Shown here: in pieces, positions 7,723 to 11,069 of the stretch
Layout of the letters: each line of letters begins with the position of its first letter
Position numbering within the stretch: position 1 is the first letter of the stretch
Source of the DNA: Pseudomonadota bacterium
Lineage (GTDB): Bacteria; Pseudomonadota; Gammaproteobacteria; Burkholderiales; Burkholderiaceae_D
Direction of reading: 5' to 3'
DNA: 11,069 bases
NCBI GenBank assembly: GCA_018241865.1
Contig: JAFECY010000013.1
Span: forward strand, 1 to 11,069
Made by a program: the position numbers and the translations under genes
Notes under the pieces: generated by a model
Told to the model about the DNA's origin: nothing
Databases searched by the model: none
What the model saw: only the letters and a program-made list of their open reading frames with translations

Positions 7723-7766
7723 TACAATAGCTCCCGGTTTTTGACACAGGATGAGCGTAGCACGGC

Positions 7767-8258
7767 ATGGCAAAGAAAGAACATGTTTCCGAGACGCCCG
7801 CTACGCAGATGTTGCGTCGGCACGGCATCGCCTTCACCGAACACCCTTACGAATACGAGGAGCACGGCGGCACCACGGTGTCGGCGCGCGAATTGGGCGT
7901 GGATGAACATGCCGTGGTCAAGACGTTGGTGATGCAGGACGAAACGGCCAAGCCGCTGATCGTGCTGATGCACGGCGACCGCAAAGTTTCGACGAAAAAT
8001 TTGGCGCGTCAGATCGGCTGCAAATCGGTCGAGCCGTGCAAACCGGAAGTGGCGCATCGCCATTCCGGTTATCTGGTCGGCGGCACTTCGCCGTTCGCGA
8101 CGAAAAAATCCATGCCGGTGTACGTCGAGCAGAGTATCCTTGCGCTGGAAAAAATGTACATCAATGGCGGCCGGCGCGGTTATCTGGTCGGCATCGCGCC
8201 GGGCGTGCTGATGGAACTGCTGCAGGCAAAAGCAGTCCACTGCGCGCTGGAAGAATAA
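7767..8258 (+). CDS. ybaK: Cys-tRNA(Pro) deacylase YbaK
   Basis: YbaK is a free-standing trans-editing protein. It hydrolyses Cys-tRNA(Pro) formed when prolyl-tRNA synthetase mischarges cysteine, and acts in the cytoplasm alongside ProRS. It has 163 residues, near the family's usual 155-160. The YbaK/EbsC fold is recognisable throughout: [12 protein letters not shown] at the N-terminus, the catalytic lysine K52 in HAVVKTLVM, the GGTSPF loop (105-110) and [12 protein letters not shown] (134-145). A purine-rich AGGATGAG lies about 11 bases before the ATG. plsY starts 23 bp after the stop on the same strand, so the two are probably one operon. TACAAT at 7723-7728 could serve as a -10, but I see no matching -35. 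Confidence 0.94.
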   Translation: MAKKEHVSETPATQMLRRHGIAFTEHPYEYEEHGGTTVSARELGVDEHAVVKTLVMQDETAKPLIVLMHGDRKVSTKNLARQIGCKSVEPCKPEVAHRHSGYLVGGTSPFATKKSMPVYVEQSILALEKMYINGGRRGYLVGIAPGVLMELLQAKAVHCALEE

Positions 8259-8281
8259 TTACTGAAATTAATGGGGAGACC

Positions 8282-8887
8282 ATGAATACCGTTTTGTTTG
8301 CCATCGCCGCCTACCTGATCGGCTCGCTATCCTTCGCCGTGGTGGTCAGCAAGCTGTTCGGCCTGGCCGATCCGCGCACCTATGGCTCGAAAAATCCGGG
8401 CGCGACCAATGTTCTGCGCAGCGGCAACAAGGCGGCGGCTGTGTTGACGCTGCTCGGCGATTGCTTCAAGGGTTGGATCGCGGTCTGGCTGGCGCAGAAA
8501 TTCGGACCGCAGTATGGCGTGGAAGACAGCGGCATTGCGCTTGTGGGCGTGGCCGCATTTGTTGGGCATCTGTGGCCGGTGTTTTTCAAGTTCAAGGGCG
8601 GCAAGGGAGTGGCGACGGTGCTCGGCGTGCTGTTGGGCATGAATGTCTGGCTCGGCCTCGCCACGCTGGTAAGCTGGTTGGTGGTGGCCTTCGCCTTCCG
8701 CTATTCTTCGCTGGCCTCGCTGGTGGCCGCGGTGTTCGCGCCGTTCTACTACGGTCTGTTGTTCGGCACCGATATCGGCTTGCTGGCGGTGCTGGTGATG
8801 AGCGCGCTGCTGGTCTATCGTCATCGCGGCAATATCGGCAATCTGCTGGCGGGTAAGGAAAGCCGGATAGGTGGGAAGAAGAAGTAA
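8282..8887 (+). CDS. plsY: Glycerol-3-phosphate acyltransferase PlsY (acyl-phosphate dependent)
   Basis: PlsY is an integral inner-membrane enzyme. It moves the acyl chain from acyl-phosphate (made by PlsX) to sn-glycerol-3-phosphate, giving lysophosphatidic acid, the first committed step of phospholipid synthesis. The ATG at 8282 is preceded at short distance by GGGGAG and yields 201 residues. The three cytoplasmic motifs of the family are present: [15 protein letters not shown] (36-50), [18 protein letters not shown] (95-112) and [19 protein letters not shown] (179-197). Hydrophobic helices lie at about 3-22, 50-70, 84-101, 110-138 and 143-178. The lysine-rich tail is expected on the cytoplasmic side. 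It is transcribed with ybaK and converges on tsaD across a palindromic gap. An upstream in-frame extension overlapping ybaK is not used. Confidence 0.95.
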   Translation: MNTVLFAIAAYLIGSLSFAVVVSKLFGLADPRTYGSKNPGATNVLRSGNKAAAVLTLLGDCFKGWIAVWLAQKFGPQYGVEDSGIALVGVAAFVGHLWPVFFKFKGGKGVATVLGVLLGMNVWLGLATLVSWLVVAFAFRYSSLASLVAAVFAPFYYGLLFGTDIGLLAVLVMSALLVYRHRGNIGNLLAGKESRIGGKKK

Positions 8888-8895
8888 AGATTTTT

Positions 8896-9076
8896 AACCA
8901 CGGCGACACGGCGGGCACGGCGAAAGGCTTTGAAGCTCCTTCCCCTTCAAGGGGAAGGTCGGGATGGGGATGGGGTCTGTGTGCGTGAGGCTAACCCCCA
9001 TCCCCTCCCTAACCCTCCCCTTGAAGGGGAGGGGATTTCAAGGATTTTCCGCCGTGCCCGCCGTGTCGCCGTGGTT
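8896..9076. repeat. 181-bp nested palindrome filling the plsY-tsaD convergent gap
   Basis: The outer arms 8896-8922 and 9050-9076 are perfect inverted copies over 27 bp, built of CACGGCG units. Inside are two self-complementary hairpins, 8938-8958 and 9013-9033, each with 10-bp arms around one base, which also largely complement each other. Innermost, 8966-8975 pairs perfectly with 8996-9005 around a 20-base loop. The whole block can therefore fold as one cruciform or as several small hairpins. It begins 9 bp after the plsY stop and ends 17 bp before the tsaD stop. A bidirectional terminator or REP/MITE-like role is inferred. The left arm recurs at 602-632. No protein is encoded here. Confidence 0.85.
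8951..9020. other. Potential G-quadruplex motifs on both strands
   Basis: On the plus strand, G-runs at 8951-8954, 8961-8963, 8966-8969 and 8972-8975 are separated by 6, 2 and 2 bases, meeting the usual G3+N1-7 pattern. On the minus strand, C-runs of the plus strand at 8995-8999, 9002-9005, 9007-9009, 9013-9015 and 9017-9020 give five G-runs with loops of 1-3 bases. Both lie inside the palindrome between convergent genes. Folding in the cell is inference. Confidence 0.5.
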
Positions 9077-9092
9077 CAAACAATGCACACGA

Positions 9093-10121
9093 TCAAACCG
9101 CCACCAATTCCTCCAACGCCCATCTCGGCCGCACACTGAAGGCATAGTCGCGCGTGGCCGCCGTCGGATCGCGCGCCAGCCGCTGCGCGCCGGCGAAGGC
9201 GATCATCGCTCCATTGTCGGTGCAGAATTCCAGCTCGGGGTAAAACACGCGGAAGCGTTTCTTCACCGCCGCCGCATTCAGCGCCACGCGCAATTGCGCA
9301 TTGGCGCCGACGCCGCCGGCGATCACCAGCCGCTTCAATCCCGTTTGCTTGAGCGCGTCGAGGCACTTGGCGGTCAGCACATCGACGATGGCTTCGACGA
9401 AGGCGCGCGCGATGTTGGCCTTGTCCTGTTCGCAGATATTGGTCTGGTGGTTCTTCACCAGCGTCAGCACCGCCGTCTTCAAGCCAGAAAAACTGAAATC
9501 GAGATTTTTGGAATGCAGCATCGGCCGCGGCAGCTTGTAAGCGCCAGCGTTGCCGAACTCGGCTAGGCGCGAGATCGCCGGCCCGCCCGGATAACCGAGG
9601 CCGAGCAGCTTGGCCGACTTGTCGAAGGCTTCGCCGGCGGCGTCGTCTAGGGTTTCACCCAGCAGGGTGTAGCGGCCGATGCCATCGACCCGCATCAATT
9701 GCGTGTGGCCGCCGGAAACCAGCAATGCGACGAAAGGAAATTCCGGCGGATCGGACGCCAGCAGGGGTGACAGCAGGTGGCCTTCGAGGTGATGCACCCC
9801 CAGCACCGGCTTGTCCAGCGCCAGCGCCAAACCGCACGCCACCGATGCGCCGACCAGCAGCGCGCCGGCCAGCCCCGGCCCCTGGGTGTAGGCGATGGCG
9901 TCGATGGCGGCCAGCGGTTTGCCGCTCTGGTCCAGCACTTGCTGCAGCAGCGGCAGGGCGCGGCGAATGTGATCGCGCGAGGCCAGCTCCGGCACCACGC
10001 CGCCGTATTCCTCGTGCATCGCCACTTGCGAATGCAGGGCGTGGCCGAGCAAACCGGCTTGCATGTCGTACAAGGCGATGCCGGTTTCGTCGCAGGAAGA
10101 TTCGATGCCGAGGACAAGCAT
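9093..10121 (-). CDS. tsaD: tRNA N6-adenosine threonylcarbamoyltransferase TsaD
   Basis: TsaD transfers the threonylcarbamoyl group from TC-AMP (made by TsaC/TsaC2) to A37 of tRNAs reading ANN codons, forming t6A together with TsaB and TsaE in the cytoplasm. It is essential in many bacteria. The 342 residues match the usual 335-345. The N-terminal ASKHA signature is [17 protein letters not shown]. The metal-binding HHLEGH supplies H111 and H115, and the third ligand D302 lies in [14 protein letters not shown] (136-140), GYPGGP (176-181) and [11 protein letters not shown] (268-278) complete the nucleotide-binding framework. The start is fixed by the conserved N-terminus, although the upstream region is C-rich and lacks a good ribosome binding site. 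The gene converges on plsY. rpsU, a common divergent neighbour of tsaD in proteobacteria, is not seen in the next 950 bp. Confidence 0.97.
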   Translation of the reverse strand: MLVLGIESSCDETGIALYDMQAGLLGHALHSQVAMHEEYGGVVPELASRDHIRRALPLLQQVLDQSGKPLAAIDAIAYTQGPGLAGALLVGASVACGLALALDKPVLGVHHLEGHLLSPLLASDPPEFPFVALLVSGGHTQLMRVDGIGRYTLLGETLDDAAGEAFDKSAKLLGLGYPGGPAISRLAEFGNAGAYKLPRPMLHSKNLDFSFSGLKTAVLTLVKNHQTNICEQDKANIARAFVEAIVDVLTAKCLDALKQTGLKRLVIAGGVGANAQLRVALNAAAVKKRFRVFYPELEFCTDNGAMIAFAGAQRLARDPTAATRDYAFSVRPRWALEELVAV

Positions 10122-10150
10122 GGGGAGCGGGTGGTGCGGTTCGTGCGGGG

Positions 10151-10156
10151 ATTGTA
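10151..10156 (-). promoter_or_regulatory. Candidate -10 element for tsaD
   Basis: On the minus strand this reads TACAAT, about 30 bases upstream of the tsaD ATG, giving a short leader. No good -35 hexamer lies 16-18 bases further upstream, so the call rests on the -10 and its position only. Confidence 0.3.
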
Positions 10157-10273
10157 GCCTATTCCGTTGGTCGGGACTGATGGGTCTTGGTGTGCAGGCA
10201 GCATGGACAAGGCATCTTCAAGCGATCTGTCTTTGCTGCGCATCGTGGTCGTCAACAGCGTATTTTGGCGTCT

Positions 10274-10302
10274 GGAATGCGGTGTGGGCACTGGGTGCCC
10301 AC
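10274..10302. repeat. REP-like palindrome, left copy (degenerate)
   Basis: An 8-bp perfect stem, gtgggcac (10284-10291) with gtgcccac (10295-10302), has a 3-base loop and is preceded by ggaatgc. It lies 10 bp beyond the RAYT stop. It is in direct orientation to the copy at 10892-10920, differing at three positions over 29 bases. The GTAG foot and the second small hairpin of the right copy are lost here. Confidence 0.75.
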
Positions 10303-10312
10303 GCGGTCATCT

Positions 10313-10855
10313 TCAATCAAATCCCACAATAGCCAAACCCTTCGAGCCACCCCAATCGTGCGGATACAAACCATTCCTCACGTGACGATGGAATGTCGAA
10401 TACGGCCAATCCGCAACCGATTCGGCATATCCATGCTTGACCGGATTGTAATGAATGTAATCGACATGCCGCTCGAAGTCATCCTCATTGCGGATGTGAT
10501 GTTCCCAGAAGCGCCGTTGCCAGATGCTTGACTCACGGTGCTTTTCCCTTGAAGCGGTAATCCAGTCGTCGCGCCGGTAGGCAGCGCGGCAAGCGATGGA
10601 AACCCCGCGTTTAATCATCATCCAGCGGACTGAAAAATCGGCATCGCCTTCCGGCAAGGTCCAGATGCAGTGTAAATGATCGGGCATCAATACCCAAGCA
10701 TCGATCTGGAAAGGGCGAGCGGCTCGAACGGTTGCGATGGCGTCGCGCAATGCGGTGCGCACCATGTCATCGCAAAGAATCGGTTGACGCCGATGCGTGA
10801 CGACGGTGAAGAAATAGGAAGAACCGGTTTGCGTGGCGCGGCGGTAGCGGGACAT
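10313..10855 (-). CDS. REP-associated tyrosine transposase (RAYT, Y1/IS200-like HUH domain)
   Basis: RAYTs are single-copy, domesticated relatives of IS200/IS605 transposases that bind and cut REP hairpins and are thought to spread them. The protein has 180 residues from the ATG at 10855. The frame continues up to 10909 but would run through the adjacent REP, and MSRYRR is the usual kind of RAYT start. The HUH motif is HLH at residues 60-62 in WVLMPDHLHCIW. The catalytic tyrosine is most likely Y133 in HVDYIHYNPVKHG (130-142), with Y136 as an alternative. WQRRFWEHHIRNEDDF (112-127) is characteristic of the family. REP-like hairpins lie on both sides, as expected for a RAYT locus. The frame is intact and all motifs are complete, so it may be active. 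It sits between tsaD and an unrelated gene. Confidence 0.93.
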   Translation of the reverse strand: MSRYRRATQTGSSYFFTVVTHRRQPILCDDMVRTALRDAIATVRAARPFQIDAWVLMPDHLHCIWTLPEGDADFSVRWMMIKRGVSIACRAAYRRDDWITASREKHRESSIWQRRFWEHHIRNEDDFERHVDYIHYNPVKHGYAESVADWPYSTFHRHVRNGLYPHDWGGSKGLAIVGFD

Positions 10856-10891
10856 GCCGGGTATTTTACCTATGCGGCATTGGGTGATTGC

Positions 10892-10925
10892 GGAATGCCG
10901 CGTGGGCACGGGGTGCCCACCCTAC
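10892..10925. repeat. REP-like palindrome, right copy with GTAG foot
   Basis: The main stem gtgggcac (10902-10909)/gtgcccac (10913-10920) has a GGG loop. A smaller hairpin directly precedes it: GCGG (10890-10893), AATG, CCGC (10898-10901). Read on the minus strand, GTAG (10922-10925) stands at the 5' foot of the hairpin, the tetranucleotide known from REPs linked to RAYTs. It lies 36 bp upstream of the RAYT start and almost abuts the stop of the next gene. Confidence 0.82.
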
Positions 10926-10926
10926 C

Positions 10927-11069
10927 TCACTTGTATTCACGGATCGTTTTTTTTACTTCCTCGGCAGACAAGGGTGCTCCCGCATAAACGGCGGTCTTTG
11001 ACGCGCCGGCGCCAAGAGCGAGTTCCCTGAATACGCGATATTCCACCTGCGTGAGCCCGCCCTCGATCA
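10927..11069 (-). CDS. 3' end of an unrecognised protein (5' end outside window)
   Basis: A minus-strand frame enters from the right edge and runs 46 codons to a TGA at 10927-10929. The residues read IEGGLTQVEYRVFRELALG, then AGASKTAVYAGAPLSAEEV, ending KKTIREYK. The segment is polar, likely helical at the end, and has no membrane stretch. Codon use resembles the neighbouring genes, and the terminal AEEVKKTIREYK is a plausible C-terminal helix. The REP hairpin lies immediately downstream of the stop and could serve as its 3' end. Too little is visible to name a family. Confidence 0.55.
   Translation of the reverse strand, partial: IEGGLTQVEYRVFRELALGAGASKTAVYAGAPLSAEEVKKTIREYK

Larger units (their letters stand above)
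10122..10312. other. 191-bp region between tsaD and the RAYT gene
   Basis: It contains the possible tsaD promoter and the left REP-like hairpin (10274-10302). The remaining roughly 115 bp (10157-10273) show no gene with convincing codon use and no clear repeat. Confidence 0.5.
10274..10925 (-). mobile_element. REP-RAYT cassette (REPtron-like)
   Basis: The RAYT gene with one REP-like hairpin on either side forms a unit of about 650 bp. The two hairpins are in the same orientation rather than inverted. No target-site duplication or IS-type terminal inverted repeats are evident, which fits the non-IS behaviour of RAYT loci. The exact ends are uncertain. Confidence 0.55.

Noticed and set aside
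8036..8281. In-frame upstream extension of plsY
   Set aside because: It overlaps most of the second half of ybaK. The ATG at 8282 has GGGGAG upstream and matches the PlsY N-terminus.
9725..10180. Plus-strand frame of 151 codons opposite tsaD
   Set aside because: The translation is an alanine/arginine/proline-rich shadow, and TsaD on the minus strand is certain.
10274..10920. Ordinary insertion sequence with terminal inverted repeats
   Set aside because: The two hairpins are direct, not inverted, there is no evident target duplication, and the protein is a RAYT rather than an IS transposase.

Overview
The window reads as chromosomal DNA from a Gram-negative proteobacterium, most likely a betaproteobacterium of the Burkholderiales (Oxalobacteraceae-like). 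This is an inference from the GC-rich coding bias and from protein wording such as a XerD ending in HHPRG, PlsY next to YbaK and a proteobacterial TsaD. No rRNA, tRNA or other taxonomic marker is present. Genes are dense and mostly housekeeping.

Layout, left to right. (1) The 3' part of queG (epoxyqueuosine reductase, plus) converges on an AEC-family permease gene (minus). An 83-bp gap between them carries a copy of a dispersed CCACGGCG-type repeat. (2) Divergent from the permease, an ogt-type O6-alkylguanine-DNA alkyltransferase gene overlaps xerD by 11 bp. A small unrecognised gene of 113 codons follows xerD. (3) After a 196-bp gap with a strong hairpin comes a large membrane-anchored sensor with a periplasmic Cache-like region, two PAS regions, GGDEF and EAL, predicted to make and/or degrade cyclic di-GMP. 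It converges on an endonuclease/exonuclease/phosphatase-family gene (minus). (4) Divergent from that gene, ybaK (Cys-tRNA(Pro) deacylase) and plsY (glycerol-3-phosphate acyltransferase) form a likely two-gene operon converging on tsaD (tRNA t6A synthesis, minus). (5) The plsY/tsaD gap is almost filled by a 181-bp nested palindrome with 27-bp perfect outer arms, two small hairpins and G-quadruplex-type G-runs on both strands. (6) Right of tsaD lies a RAYT (REP-associated Y1 HUH transposase) gene with a REP-like hairpin on each side. The right-hand copy has a GTAG foot on the minus strand. The window ends in the 3' end of an unrecognised minus-strand gene.

Functionally, three genes act on tRNA: queG (queuosine at position 34), tsaD (t6A at position 37) and ybaK (editing of mischarged Cys-tRNA(Pro)). 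ogt and xerD handle DNA repair and chromosome-dimer resolution, and plsY starts phospholipid synthesis. I see no defence island, CRISPR array, prophage or biosynthetic cluster. The accessory-type material is the RAYT/REP cassette and the palindromic repeats, and these are the parts most worth a second look.
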